Origin: Myxococcales bacterium
Lineage (GTDB): Bacteria; Myxococcota_A; Polyangia; Haliangiales; Haliangiaceae
Length of the DNA stretch: 64,000 nucleotides
Direction: 5' to 3'
Assembly (NCBI GenBank): GCA_016794525.1
Contig: JAEUJY010000141.1
Span: 62,001 to 126,000 of the forward strand
Shown: positions 38,530-47,832 of the stretch, piece by piece
How the letters are laid out: each line of letters opens with the position of its first letter
Numbering within the stretch: position 1 is the first letter of the stretch
The notes under the pieces: generated by a model
Told to the model about the DNA's origin: nothing
The model's input: only the letters and a program-made list of their open reading frames with translations
The model's database searches: none
Translations under genes and position numbers: made by a program

Positions 38530-40077
38530 TCACGCCTTGCCGGGCAGCCAGCGCCGCCTGGCCTTGGCCCGCGGGATGACCGCCAGCACCGGCGCGGTCG
38601 TCACCTCGGCGAGGTCGTCTCGCTGGTACAGCCGATCGTCGAGCAGCGCCAGCGCGCAGGCCAGGCCGATCCCCAGCAGCAGGAACACCGCCAGGCCGAC
38701 CATCACCAGCCGCTTCTTGGGCTTGCCGATCGGGCGCAGCGGCTTGAACGCGCCGTCGACGATCGACAGGCTGTCGCCCTGCTCGGCGATGCGCTGCTGG
38801 GCCTCGAGCTCGGTGCGGAACGCGCTGTCGGCGAGGCTGTCGACGCGCTGCTTCTGCTCGTCGACGTCGAGCTTGAGCCGCTGGTAGTCGTCCTCGGTCT
38901 TGACCACCGAGTTGGCCGCCGCGGCGGCGCCGGTGTCGGGCGCCGGCGTCGGGACGCCCGGCTTGGCCCGGGCCTTCTCGGCGGCGATCTGCCGCTCGAC
39001 GTCGGCCAGCTGCTTCTGCAGCACGACCGGATCGACCGACACCGCCGGCAGCGGATCGTCGATCACCGGGGCGTCGGGCGGCACCGCGGCCTTGGCGGCG
39101 CGCAGCCGGGCCTGGGCCGCGTCGACCGCGTCCTTGGCCTTGAGCACGTCGGGGTGGCGGTCGGTGAACTTGGCCTGGGTCTCCTCGAGGCGGCGCTGGG
39201 CGCCGGCGACCTCGCGCTCGATCTCGGCGACCTTGGCGTCGGCCGCCAGCTGCTCGGGCGTGCGCTCGCGGCGCACCGGGGTCGGGGCGGCGATCGGCGC
39301 GTCGGGGTTGGCGATGCGGGCCTGGATGCGGGCGCGGTGGCGCTCGAGCGCCTGCAGCACCGAGCTGCCGCCGCTGGTGGCGGCCACCGGGCGATCGCGG
39401 CGGTCCTGCATCGCCCGCACCGCGGCGCCCTCGCCGTTGCCGGCGGCGGCCTCGGTCACGAACTCGGGGTTGGCCACCAGGAACTGGTTGAGCTTGCGCT
39501 GGCGGGCGCGCAGCTCGTCGAGGGCCTCGCTGCGCAGCTGCGCGGCGAACTTGGCGGTGGCCTGGGCCGACTCGACGCGGACCGCCGCGGCCTTGTCGCG
39601 CAGGAGCGTCGTCAGCCGCTGGGTCACCGCCTTGGCGCGGTCGGGGTCGACGTCCTGGTAGTTGATGATGAAGGTGTTCGCGCCGCGCGGCCGGAACGAG
39701 ATCTGCCCGCGCAGCTGCTCGACCGCCTCGTCCTCGCCCTCCTTGGCCAGCACGTCGGGGAACGGGTTCACCGTCGGGTCGCGGACCACCTCGACCAGCG
39801 AGCTGCGCGCCAGCAGGAGCTCGCGGTAGCGCTCGCCGATGTTGCGGTGGACCGACGACACGTCGCGGTTCTGCAACAGGCTGGTCTGCAGGCGCTCCTG
39901 GTAATAGAGCACCGCGCCCGACTGGTAGACCTTCGGGCGGGTCAGCGCGAACAGCACCGACAGCACGGCGCCGATCACGAACAACCCGGCGGTCAGCCAC
40001 CAGTAGCGGCTGGCGCGGTGAGCGAAGCGGAACAGCTGATCGAGCCGGTCGCGCGCGGTGGTCGGGGTCACAGCCAT
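38530..40077 (-). CDS. Wzz/GumC-type polysaccharide co-polymerase
   Basis: A 515-residue inner-membrane protein with helices at about 25-45 and 460-482 bracketing a long, coiled-coil-rich periplasmic region, the layout of polysaccharide co-polymerase (PCP-2a/GumC) proteins that set chain length in Wzx/Wzy export. The N-terminal Wzz-like domain ([29 protein letters not shown]) and the C-terminal segment after the second helix ([26 protein letters not shown]), close to the contact site for the CpsD partner, are both visible. The ATG at 40077 overlaps the end of the upstream Wzz-like gene by ten bases. The cognate ATPase is the next gene. Confidence 0.85.
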   Translation of the reverse strand: MAVTPTTARDRLDQLFRFAHRASRYWWLTAGLFVIGAVLSVLFALTRPKVYQSGAVLYYQERLQTSLLQNRDVSSVHRNIGERYRELLLARSSLVEVVRDPTVNPFPDVLAKEGEDEAVEQLRGQISFRPRGANTFIINYQDVDPDRAKAVTQRLTTLLRDKAAAVRVESAQATAKFAAQLRSEALDELRARQRKLNQFLVANPEFVTEAAAGNGEGAAVRAMQDRRDRPVAATSGGSSVLQALERHRARIQARIANPDAPIAAPTPVRRERTPEQLAADAKVAEIEREVAGAQRRLEETQAKFTDRHPDVLKAKDAVDAAQARLRAAKAAVPPDAPVIDDPLPAVSVDPVVLQKQLADVERQIAAEKARAKPGVPTPAPDTGAAAAANSVVKTEDDYQRLKLDVDEQKQRVDSLADSAFRTELEAQQRIAEQGDSLSIVDGAFKPLRPIGKPKKRLVMVGLAVFLLLGIGLACALALLDDRLYQRDDLAEVTTAPVLAVIPRAKARRRWLPGKA

Positions 40078-41156
40078 CGTCGATAGGATGGTACACGACG
40101 GCCGCCGACGCCACGTCGGCGAAGTGACCCGTGGTCGTCGCCGGCGAAGCCCGGGACGTGGCCGACCACCGGCAGCGCCAGCCGGCGCACGTCGTCGGCG
40201 TCGTGGACCTTGGTGTCGAACGCCCCGACCACCAGCATGCACACCGGCCCGATGATGATCAGCGCGACGAACGCCACCATCAGGAGCGTCAGCCAGTGGC
40301 TGCCGGTGTCGACCTGCGGGCGGCGCTCGTCGACGATCTCGATCTCCAGCGCCAGGCCGGCGGCGTTGACCTCGGCCTGCAGCTGATCGAAGTCGGTGCG
40401 ATCCTCGATGCCCTTGAACGTCGCCTGGGCGGTCTGCCACTCGGTGGCGAAGGTGGCGGCGCGGGCCCGCAGCACGGTCACCAGCGCGGCGTCGCCGGCG
40501 CGCTCGGCGGCGGCCAACTCGGCGTTGACCTTGGCCTGGTCGGCGGCGGCCTCCTCGAGGCGGCGCCGGGCGGCGGTCAGGCCGTCGCGGGCCTGGTCGG
40601 CCAGGGCCCGGGCGGCGGCGAAGCGGCGCTCGTTCTCGCCGTCCTGGACCAGCCGGGCCAGGCCGCGCGCCATCTCGTAGGCGAACTGCGGGTCGGTGTC
40701 GTTGTAGGCGATCGCGACCCGGGCCGAGCGCCGCTCGTCGTACGACCACGCGTACTGGAAGTAGTTGCGCCACACGCCCACCTGCATCGCGTCCTTGAAC
40801 TCCTCGACCGCGACCGCGTCACCGAACCGCGCGCGCGCCCGCTTCATCAGGCCGCGCTCGTCGAAGAACTTGATCAGCCGCTCCGACGACAGCAGCACCG
40901 TCGCGATGTAGTCGTGCAGCTCGTCGAGCGGCGTCGGGTTGAAGCCGGCGTTGAGGTCGCCCTCGGTGATCGCCAGGATGACCCGGGCCCGGTGGACCCG
41001 CGGCTTGAGCGCGACCTTGCGCACCACCGCGCCGGTGAGCACCACGGTCGCCAGCAGCACCAGCCACCACCGCTTCTTCGCGCGCCGCCGCATGCGATCG
41101 ACGACGTCGTACAGCGCGCGGTGCAGCGGCTGCTCGGCCTCGAACCAGTCGGCCAC
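40068..41156 (-). CDS. Second Wzz-like polysaccharide co-polymerase
   Basis: A 362-residue protein with two membrane helices (about 30-48 and 288-312) around a helical periplasmic region, followed by a short cytoplasmic end that keeps the HDADDVRRLALPVVGHVPGF motif of Wzz/PCP proteins. It is shorter than the next gene's product. Two adjacent co-polymerases suggest a heteromeric PCP or two chain-length settings for one polysaccharide. GTG 41156 has TATCCT five bases upstream and no ribosome site. It is the first gene of a three-gene operon with the second Wzz and the CpsD-like ATPase. Confidence 0.82.
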   Translation of the reverse strand: MADWFEAEQPLHRALYDVVDRMRRRAKKRWWLVLLATVVLTGAVVRKVALKPRVHRARVILAITEGDLNAGFNPTPLDELHDYIATVLLSSERLIKFFDERGLMKRARARFGDAVAVEEFKDAMQVGVWRNYFQYAWSYDERRSARVAIAYNDTDPQFAYEMARGLARLVQDGENERRFAAARALADQARDGLTAARRRLEEAAADQAKVNAELAAAERAGDAALVTVLRARAATFATEWQTAQATFKGIEDRTDFDQLQAEVNAAGLALEIEIVDERRPQVDTGSHWLTLLMVAFVALIIIGPVCMLVVGAFDTKVHDADDVRRLALPVVGHVPGFAGDDHGSLRRRGVGGRRVPSYRRWL

Positions 41157-41161
41157 GGCTC

Positions 41162-41167
41162 AGGATA
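41162..41167 (-). promoter_or_regulatory. Putative leaderless -10 box (wzz operon)
   Basis: TATCCT on the minus strand, five bases before GTG 41156; no ribosome site. Confidence 0.4.
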
Positions 41168-41202
41168 GCGCGGAATCGAGTGGGGACGGGGACGGAGGCG
41201 GG

Positions 41203-41236
41203 GACGGGCACGGGCACGGGCACGGGCACGGGGCAG
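41203..41236 (+). repeat. GGGCAC hexanucleotide tandem repeat, locus 1
   Basis: Four perfect GGGCAC units (41206-41229) preceded by imperfect GGGGAC/GGAGGC units, in the gap between the divergent wzz operon and PHP gene. The same hexamer recurs at 63934-64000. Confidence 0.8.
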
Positions 41237-41301
41237 GTTGACCTCGGAACGCCTCCGGCGTCCTCGGCAACCTGCTAGGGTGGGCCGGCGCGGACGCCGA
41301 G

Positions 41302-42111
41302 ATGCTGATCGAACTCCACTGCCACTCGACCTGGTCCGACGGCAGCGCCGCGGTCGCCGAGGTCGCGACCCGGGCCCAGGCGGCGGCGCCGACGCTGATG
41401 GCGCTGACCGATCACGACACCAGCGCCGGCCACGCCGAGCTGGCGACGACGATCCCCGGCGCGATCCGCGCGTGCGAGCTGACCTGCGTCGAGGATCGCC
41501 GCGCGGTCCACGTGCTGGTCTACGACGTCGCCGCCGACGGCCGGTGGGGCGAGTTCGAGGCGCTGCTGGCGGCCCAGGCCGCGGCCCGCCGCGACCGCCT
41601 GCGCGCGATCGCCGCGCGGCTGTTCCACCAGGGCGTCGTGCTCGACGTCGAGCCGATCCTGGCCAAGGCCGACGGCCGGGTGGTCGGTCGCCCCGACGTG
41701 GCCAAGGCGCTGGTCGCGCAGGGCGTGGTGGCGACCCGGGACGAGGCGTTCGATCGCTGGCTGCACGACGGCGGCGCCGCCGACGTGCCGCTGGCCCGGC
41801 TGTCGATCGCCGACGGGCTGGCCGCGGTGCGCGCGGTCGGCGCCCGCGCGTCGCTGGCCCACCCGCACCAGCACGGCGACAAGGGCAAGAAGCTCCTGCG
41901 CCGCTTCCACAAGGAGGGCCTCGACGGCGTCGAGGCCTACTACGGCCGCTACGACGCCGCCGAGCGCGACCGTTGGCTGCGGCTGGCCGACGAGCTGAAG
42001 CTCACCGCGACCGGCGGCTCGGACTGGCACGGCGAGCCGACGGCCGGCCTGGGCGTCGAGATCCCCGACGCGCGGGGCCAGGCGCTGCTGGCGTGGCTGG
42101 GGCGGGCGTAG
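41302..42111 (+). CDS. PHP-domain phosphoesterase (RNase AM / TrpH-like)
   Basis: A 269-residue stand-alone PHP protein. The metal-binding motifs are all present: LHCHSTWSDGS near the N-terminus, ALTDHDTSAG (about 35), SLAHPHQHG (about 190) and GSDWHGE (about 237). The length and order match the YciV/TrpH group (RNase AM), which removes nucleotides from 3',5'-bisphosphates and short 5'-RNA ends. The ATG at 41302 lies 20 bases after a TGCTAGGGT box. Its last 110 bases run antisense to the tail of the convergent TPR gene. Confidence 0.88.
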   Translation: MLIELHCHSTWSDGSAAVAEVATRAQAAAPTLMALTDHDTSAGHAELATTIPGAIRACELTCVEDRRAVHVLVYDVAADGRWGEFEALLAAQAAARRDRLRAIAARLFHQGVVLDVEPILAKADGRVVGRPDVAKALVAQGVVATRDEAFDRWLHDGGAADVPLARLSIADGLAAVRAVGARASLAHPHQHGDKGKKLLRRFHKEGLDGVEAYYGRYDAAERDRWLRLADELKLTATGGSDWHGEPTAGLGVEIPDARGQALLAWLGRA

Positions 42112-42595
42112 CGGGCGGCACCGCCGCCTCCTGCAGCGCGCGCTGGTACTCGCCGAGCGCGCGCCGGTAGGGCGCGAACGCGGCCGGCGACGAGGCCAGG
42201 CCGGCGTCGAGCATCGTCGCCAACGCCAGCGCGTGGTGGCCGGCCGAGCCCAGCGCCAGCGCCAGGAACGCGCGCAGCGCCGCGTGCTCGGGGTGGGCCA
42301 GCACCGCCTCGGCCAGCACCGCGACCGCGTCGTCGACGCGCCCGACGTTGCGCAGGGTCGAGCCGAAGCCGAGCAAGAAGCCGGCGCGATCGTCGGCGGG
42401 ACCGCCCAGGTCGAACGCGCGCTGGTAGTAGCGCAGCGCCTCGGCCTCGCGGCCCAGGCGATCGCAGGCGTAGGCCGCCTCGGCCTGGGCGCGGACGTCG
42501 TCGGGGTGCGCCGCCGCCGCCGCGACCGCCTGGCGATGCGGGGCCTCGCCGTCATCGCCCTGCCCGGTCGCTGCCGTGCGGTTCGCGCGCGCCAT
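42002..42595 (-). CDS. TPR protein (197 aa)
   Basis: A soluble helical repeat protein. About residues 15-150 match the TPR_5 type: AQAEAAYACDRLGREAEALRYYQRAFDLG, FLLGFGSTLRNVGRVDDAVAVLAEAV and LALALGSAGHHALALATMLD. The core ends near residue 155, after which a Pro/Ala then Arg/Ser tail runs antisense to the 3' end of the PHP gene for 110 bases, so the C-terminus is probably an extension by loss of an earlier stop. ATG 42595 has CACGCT six bases upstream, a near-match to the TANNNT boxes elsewhere. The role is unknown. Confidence 0.72.
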   Translation of the reverse strand: MARANRTAATGQGDDGEAPHRQAVAAAAAHPDDVRAQAEAAYACDRLGREAEALRYYQRAFDLGGPADDRAGFLLGFGSTLRNVGRVDDAVAVLAEAVLAHPEHAALRAFLALALGSAGHHALALATMLDAGLASSPAAFAPYRRALGEYQRALQEAAVPPATPAPATPAAPGPARRGSRRPGRPSARRASPSRRSR

Positions 42596-42726
42596 GGCCC
42601 CAGCGTGCGTCGACCCCGACCGCGACACAAGCGCCCCGGCCCGACAGCGCTGTCGCGATCGCGGCGGCCGCCCCCGTCGAGGTTCCGCGCGCTTGCGCTG
42701 GCGCACCGCCTGCAATCGAGCCCGGC

Positions 42727-43248
42727 ATGCTGCGCCAGGCGATCCTCGCGATCGCGCCGATGCTGACCGCGACCGGCTGCTTGCTGCCGCCCGACAACGA
42801 CATCCTGCAGTTCGAGGACGACTTCGAGGCCTGCGACCTGTGCGGCTGGGCGACCACCGGCGACGTGCGCCGGGTCTCGACCTACCACCCGGCCGAGCAC
42901 GCGATGGCGCTGGCGCCGGGCGCGCGCGCCGCGACCTCGCTGGGGATCGTCCGCAACGCGGCCGAGAGCGGCTGGGAGTCCGACGACGGCAACTGGGTCG
43001 AGCTGTCGACCGACTGCGTCGGCCCCGGCGCGCTCGACCTGGTGCCCGACGGCGCCGGCGGGCTGGTCGTCGCCGTGACGCTCGACGATCGCGCCCGCGC
43101 GCCGTTCGCGCGCCACTGGCTCAACTTCCCGCCGCTCGATCCGGAGGTCGCGCACCGCTTCACCGCGCTGACGCTGACCACCGCGACCTTGCCGTGCCAG
43201 GTCGACAACCTGCAGATCCGCATCTCGGGAGGCACCTATGCGTACTAG
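42727..43248 (+). CDS. Hypothetical lipoprotein (173 aa)
   Basis: A 173-residue exported protein with a probable lipobox (TATGC, Cys18). The mature part starts LLPPDNDILQFEDDFEACDLCGW and is otherwise beta-rich with one further Cys pair region (STDCVG, LPCQVDN), like a small beta-sandwich of the carbohydrate-binding or LamG type. I do not recognise the family. Its end overlaps the next gene by eleven bases, so the two are co-translated. Confidence 0.65.
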   Translation: MLRQAILAIAPMLTATGCLLPPDNDILQFEDDFEACDLCGWATTGDVRRVSTYHPAEHAMALAPGARAATSLGIVRNAAESGWESDDGNWVELSTDCVGPGALDLVPDGAGGLVVAVTLDDRARAPFARHWLNFPPLDPEVAHRFTALTLTTATLPCQVDNLQIRISGGTYAY

Positions 43249-43912
43249 CCTCGCGGCAGCCGCGCTGGTGGTGGCCGCGCTGGCGGCGACCGCGATCGCC
43301 GACGAGCTGGCGCCGCCGGGCGCCACGGCGCCGACGCTGGCCGTGGCCGAGGCGCCGACGACGCCGCCGGGGCGCGGGCCGCGCCTGCAGCTGGCGCTGA
43401 GCGGCGACCTGCGGATCACCCGCCTCGACGGCACCGCCGGCCGCTTCGTCGACGACGCGATGGCGTACGGCTGGCGCATCGCGCAGGCCCGGCCGCTGTA
43501 CGGGCTCGGCGTCGACGCGCACTACCTGTGGACGCCGGTCGTCGACGTCGGCGCGCGCGTCGGCTACCTCACGCAGGACTACGCCGCCGGGACCGATCCC
43601 GAAGATCGCATGGGCATCGCGTGGACGACGGTGGCCGCGAGCGCGCGCCTGCACTGGGCCAAGGGGCGCCCGTTCATCCCCGAGCCGCGGCTCGACGTCG
43701 GCCTGGCGCGCCAGACCTGGACCGTCCACGGCCAGGACGATCACGCGACGCGCAGCTTCGTGCGGGTCGGCGTCGACTGGCGGCTGGGCACGCGCACCGC
43801 CGGCGCGATGCTGTCGATCGCGTACACGCTTTCCGATCGCCCGGCGGTCGAGGGCCCGGCGCCGCCGGTGGGCGGCCTCGATCTCGCGATCGGCCCCTAC
43901 GTCCGCTACTGA
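43238..43912 (+). CDS. Exported outer-membrane beta-barrel-like protein (224 aa)
   Basis: A 224-residue protein with a signal peptide (cleavage near residue 22), an Ala/Pro linker and then alternating strands (LQLALSGDLRITRLD, GLGVDAHYLWTPVVDVGARVGYL, FVRVGVDWRLG) ending in GPYVRY with a terminal aromatic residue, typical of a small outer-membrane barrel. GGAGG lies eight bases before ATG 43238. It overlaps and is coupled to the preceding lipoprotein, so both may be parts of one outer-membrane unit. No family recognised. Confidence 0.7.
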   Translation: MRTSLAAAALVVAALAATAIADELAPPGATAPTLAVAEAPTTPPGRGPRLQLALSGDLRITRLDGTAGRFVDDAMAYGWRIAQARPLYGLGVDAHYLWTPVVDVGARVGYLTQDYAAGTDPEDRMGIAWTTVAASARLHWAKGRPFIPEPRLDVGLARQTWTVHGQDDHATRSFVRVGVDWRLGTRTAGAMLSIAYTLSDRPAVEGPAPPVGGLDLAIGPYVRY

Positions 43913-43930
43913 GGGGCGCGGCCGAGGCCG

Positions 43931-46024
43931 CTACTTGACCCGCGTGCCCGGCGGCGCGGCGGCGGTGATCGTGCCGAGCGCGAGGATCGCGTCGTCGCCG
44001 GCGGCGAGGATCATGCCCTCGCTGGTGACGCCGCGCAGCTCGCGCGGCGCGAGGTTGGCCACGACCAGGACGCGCTGCCCGGGCAGCGCGGCGGCGGTGA
44101 ACGCCTCGGCGATGCCGGCGACGATCGTGCGGTGGCGGGCCTCGCCGAGATCGACCGTCAGCTTGAGCAGCTTCTTGGCCTTGGGCACCGGCTCGGCGGC
44201 GATCACCAGCCCGACCCGCAGGTCGATCTTGGCGAAGTCTTCGTACGCGATCGTCGGCGCCAGCGGCGCGACCGGCGCGGGCGCGGCCGCGGCCGCCTCG
44301 ACCGGCGCTGCCACCGCCGCGGTCGGCTCGGGCGGCAGCCACTTGCCGATCAGCTCGGCGGTGCGCGCGGCGTCGATCCGCGGGAACAGCGGCGTCGACG
44401 CGGTCGGCGTCAACGCCGGCACGTCGCGGCCGAACGCCGCCGCGTCGGGCCAGCGCGCGTCCTTCTCGGCGACGCCGGCGCCCAGCCAGCCGTCGAGCGC
44501 CAGCGCGGTCGCCGGCAACACCGGCGCGATCGCCAGCCGGGTCCACCACAGCGCCGCGGCCAGCGTGTGCAGGACGTGGTCGAGCTCGGGCTTCTTCGCC
44601 GGGTCCTTGGCCAGCGTCCACGGCTCGGTCGCGGCGATGTACGTGTTGGCCTCGCGCACCAGCCGCCACACCGCCTCGAGGCCGCGCGACGGCGCGAACG
44701 CGGTGAACGCCGCCTGCGCGTCCTTGATCGCCGCGGCGGCGACGGTCGCCAGCGCCGCGTGGGGGCCGGTGGCCGCGCGGGCCTCGTCGCGGGCGCCGAC
44801 GCCGCCGCCGCCGAAGCGCACCAGCATCGTCAGCGACCGGTTGATCAGGTTGCCGAGGTCGTTCGCGAGGTCGGCGTTGTAGCGCTCGATCAGGCCCTCG
44901 TAGATCAGGTCGCCGTCGTTGCCGAGCGGCGTCTCGCGCAAGAGGAAGTAGCGGAGCGCGTCGACGCCGGTGGCCGGCACCGACGACGCGCCGGCGAGGT
45001 CGCCCGCCAGGATCGTCGGGTACACCCGGGTCGCGGGGATCGACTTGGAGATCTTGCGGCCGCCGATCGACCACCAGCCGTGGCACAGCACGGTGCGCGG
45101 CAGCGGCAGCCCGGCGGCCAGTAGGAACGCCGGCCAGTACACCGCGTGGAAGCGCAGGATGTCCTTGCCGATGACGTGGACGACGCTCGGCCAGTAGGTG
45201 GCCACCGCCGGCGTCGGCGGGCTCGCGAACGGGTCGCCCAGGTTCGACAGGTAGTTGGTCAGCGCGTCGAACCACACGTACATGACGTGGCGCGCCGCCT
45301 CGCCAGGGTGCGCCGGATCGTCGGGCACCGGGATGCCCCACGTGAAGCTGGTGCGCGACACCGACAGATCCTTGAGCCCGCCCTTGAGGAACGACACCAC
45401 CTCGTTCCGGTACTGCTCGGGCTGGATGAACTCGGGGTGCGCCTCGATGTGCGCGAGCAGCGGCTCGGCGTACGCCGACAGCTTGAAGAAGTACGAGGTC
45501 TCCTTGTCGACCCACGCCACCGGCTTCTCGTGCGTCGTGCACAGCCACTCGCCGGCGGTCGCGCCGGCCTTGAGCTGGCTCTCGGTGTAGAACGCCTCGC
45601 AGCCGACGCAGTACCAGCCCTGGTAGGTGGCGAGGTACAGGTCGTCGGGGCGGCGGGCGCGGATCGCCTCCCACAGCTTGCGCACGACCGCGGTGTGGCG
45701 CGGCTCGGTGGTGCGGATGAAGTCGCGGCGGAAGCCGTGGGCCGCCGCCGCGTCGCCGAACCCGAGCCCCAGCTCGCGCCAGGTGTCGAGGAAGCGCGGC
45801 GCCACCTCGTCGCAGTGCTGCTGCGGCGTGACCCCGCGCTTGGCCGCGACCTCGGCGATCTTCTGCCCGTGCTCGTCGGTGCCGGTCAGGTACCGCACGT
45901 CGTCACCCATCATCTGGTGGCAGCGCGCCAGCGCGTCGGCGACGATCGTGGTGTACGCGTGCCCGAGGTGCGGCACGTCGTTGACGTAGTAGATGGGCGT
46001 GGTGACGTAGAACGGCTGGGTCAT
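43931..46024 (-). CDS. metG: Methionyl-tRNA synthetase
   Basis: A 697-residue class I synthetase that charges tRNA-Met. The HIGH-type motif is HLGH (19-22) and the KMSKS-type motif reads KISKS (about 325). The zinc knuckle has one CxxC followed by CTTH (CVGCEAFY, then WLCTTHEK), the pattern of the Thermus-type enzyme rather than the two-knuckle E. coli type. Residues about 590-697 form the C-terminal EMAP/Trbp tRNA-binding domain (KIDLRVGLVIAAEPVPKAKKL). ATG 46024 is preferred; the frame extends nine codons upstream without support. A TGGTAGGGT box lies about 30 bases upstream. Confidence 0.95.
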   Translation of the reverse strand: MTQPFYVTTPIYYVNDVPHLGHAYTTIVADALARCHQMMGDDVRYLTGTDEHGQKIAEVAAKRGVTPQQHCDEVAPRFLDTWRELGLGFGDAAAAHGFRRDFIRTTEPRHTAVVRKLWEAIRARRPDDLYLATYQGWYCVGCEAFYTESQLKAGATAGEWLCTTHEKPVAWVDKETSYFFKLSAYAEPLLAHIEAHPEFIQPEQYRNEVVSFLKGGLKDLSVSRTSFTWGIPVPDDPAHPGEAARHVMYVWFDALTNYLSNLGDPFASPPTPAVATYWPSVVHVIGKDILRFHAVYWPAFLLAAGLPLPRTVLCHGWWSIGGRKISKSIPATRVYPTILAGDLAGASSVPATGVDALRYFLLRETPLGNDGDLIYEGLIERYNADLANDLGNLINRSLTMLVRFGGGGVGARDEARAATGPHAALATVAAAAIKDAQAAFTAFAPSRGLEAVWRLVREANTYIAATEPWTLAKDPAKKPELDHVLHTLAAALWWTRLAIAPVLPATALALDGWLGAGVAEKDARWPDAAAFGRDVPALTPTASTPLFPRIDAARTAELIGKWLPPEPTAAVAAPVEAAAAAPAPVAPLAPTIAYEDFAKIDLRVGLVIAAEPVPKAKKLLKLTVDLGEARHRTIVAGIAEAFTAAALPGQRVLVVANLAPRELRGVTSEGMILAAGDDAILALGTITAAAPPGTRVK

Positions 46025-46091
46025 GGGGTCGGCTCGCAAACGCGGCGCCACCCTACCAGCCCCCGCCCCGGCTGGGCAGCCTGGGCGCGGC

Positions 46092-46577
<486 letters not shown>

Positions 46578-46584
46578 CGCGCGC

Positions 46585-46590
46585 ATCCTA
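46585..46590 (-). promoter_or_regulatory. Putative leaderless -10 box (EVE gene)
   Basis: TAGGAT on the minus strand, seven bases before ATG 46577; no ribosome site. Confidence 0.4.
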
Positions 46591-46633
46591 CCCGCGCCGC
46601 CGCCTCGCGCGACACCCACCCCGTCCTGCTGCG

Positions 46634-46723
46634 CCTCGCCGGTCCGCCCATCACGCCAGGAACCCCGCCCTCCCGGACCGCATCGTCCGGGCCCCGTGTT
46701 CCTGCGCTCCCCTGCCGGCGAGG
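46634..46723 (+). repeat. Three-tier nested inverted repeat
   Basis: Ninety bases made of three nested complementary pairs: CCTCGCCGG (46634-46642) with CCGGCGAGG (46715-46723), CAGGAAC (46657-46663) with GTTCCTG (46698-46704), and CCCGGAC (46672-46678) with GTCCGGG (46685-46691) around a six-base loop. It could fold as a long interrupted hairpin, in RNA or single-stranded DNA. It lies in the divergent gap between the EVE gene and a membrane protein gene, which holds no other feature I can name. Confidence 0.65.
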
Positions 46724-46863
46724 CCCCCACCGCGTGGCGCGGCCCACCCAGCCCCCAGACGCCGCGTGCCGGTGCGACCGAACCGAAAAACTCGCACCTG
46801 GCAGAGTTCATCCGCCGCCGCCGGCGATCGCGGCGATCCCCGCGGTGGCGACATCCCACCGGC

Positions 46864-47832
46864 ATGCCCCGCCCCGCCGTCGCGCGCCCCGCCACGACGC
46901 TCCTGGCCATCGGCGCGCTGCTCGCGCTGCTGGCGGTCGAGCGCCACATCGCCGCCAGCGCCGCCGCGACCCATCGCGTCGTGGCCACCGCGGTGGCGCT
47001 GGATCTGACCGCGACCGCCGCGCTGGTGACCTGGTGGCTCGGCGTGCGCCGCGCAGCGTGGCCGCGCTGGACGCCGCTGGTGATCGCCGCGGGCGGCCTG
47101 GTGATCGCGCGGGCCTGGGTGCCGTCGGGCCTGATCGCGGCGATGATCGTCGTCGAGGCGACCGCGCTGACCGCGCTGGTGGTGCGCGCGCGGATCGCGT
47201 GGCGCGCCGGCCGGGCCGTCGCCGCCACCGCGCCGGGGCCGGTCGCGGTGGTCGAGCATGCGGTGATCGCCGCCGGGGCGCCGCGCGCGCTGGCCGGCTT
47301 CCTCGCGACCGATCTGGTGGTCCTCGCCTACGCCACCACCGGCTGGTTCCGCCGCGCGCCGCGCGACGGCTTCGCGATGCACCGCCGCAAGCACCGGGCC
47401 GCAGTGGTCGCGCTGCTGGTGGGGCTGATCGCCGTCGAGACCGCCGCGCTCCACGTGGCGCTGGCCGGCTGGAGCGCGCCGCTCGCGTGGGTCTCGACCG
47501 CGAGCGCGGCGTACCTCGCGCTGTGGATGATCGCCGATCTGCACGTGCTGCGCCTCGCGCCGCTGCGCGTCACGCCGACCGCCGTGCTCGGGCCGGTCGG
47601 GGTGCGCTGGCGCCTCGACGTCCCGCGCGACGCCATCGCGGCCGCCACCCCGATCGACGCCGTGCCACCCGGCGCCCTCGCCGCGGTCGTCGGCGAGCCG
47701 ACCGTGCTGCTGACGCTGACGCGGCCGGTCGAGGTGCGCGGCCTGCTCGGCCGCCGCCGCACCGCCACCGCCATCGCGCTGACGGTCGACGCTCCGGAGG
47801 CGTTCATCGCCGCCCTCGGCCCCGGCCGCTGA
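46864..47832 (+). CDS. Hypothetical membrane protein (322 aa)
   Basis: A 322-residue protein with about six hydrophobic helices in the first 230 residues (near 10-30, 40-60, 70-90, 95-112, 175-195 and 205-225) and a soluble C-terminal part (about 235-322; PVGVRWRLDVPRDAIAAATPID, EPTVLLTLTRPVEVRGLLGRRRTATAIAL) that resembles the PH-like domain seen at the end of some bacterial membrane proteins. I do not recognise the family. ATG 46864 begins the hydrophobic region; the frame is open further upstream. A tandem hairpin array starts at its stop codon. Confidence 0.65.
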   Translation: MPRPAVARPATTLLAIGALLALLAVERHIAASAAATHRVVATAVALDLTATAALVTWWLGVRRAAWPRWTPLVIAAGGLVIARAWVPSGLIAAMIVVEATALTALVVRARIAWRAGRAVAATAPGPVAVVEHAVIAAGAPRALAGFLATDLVVLAYATTGWFRRAPRDGFAMHRRKHRAAVVALLVGLIAVETAALHVALAGWSAPLAWVSTASAAYLALWMIADLHVLRLAPLRVTPTAVLGPVGVRWRLDVPRDAIAAATPIDAVPPGALAAVVGEPTVLLTLTRPVEVRGLLGRRRTATAIALTVDAPEAFIAALGPGR

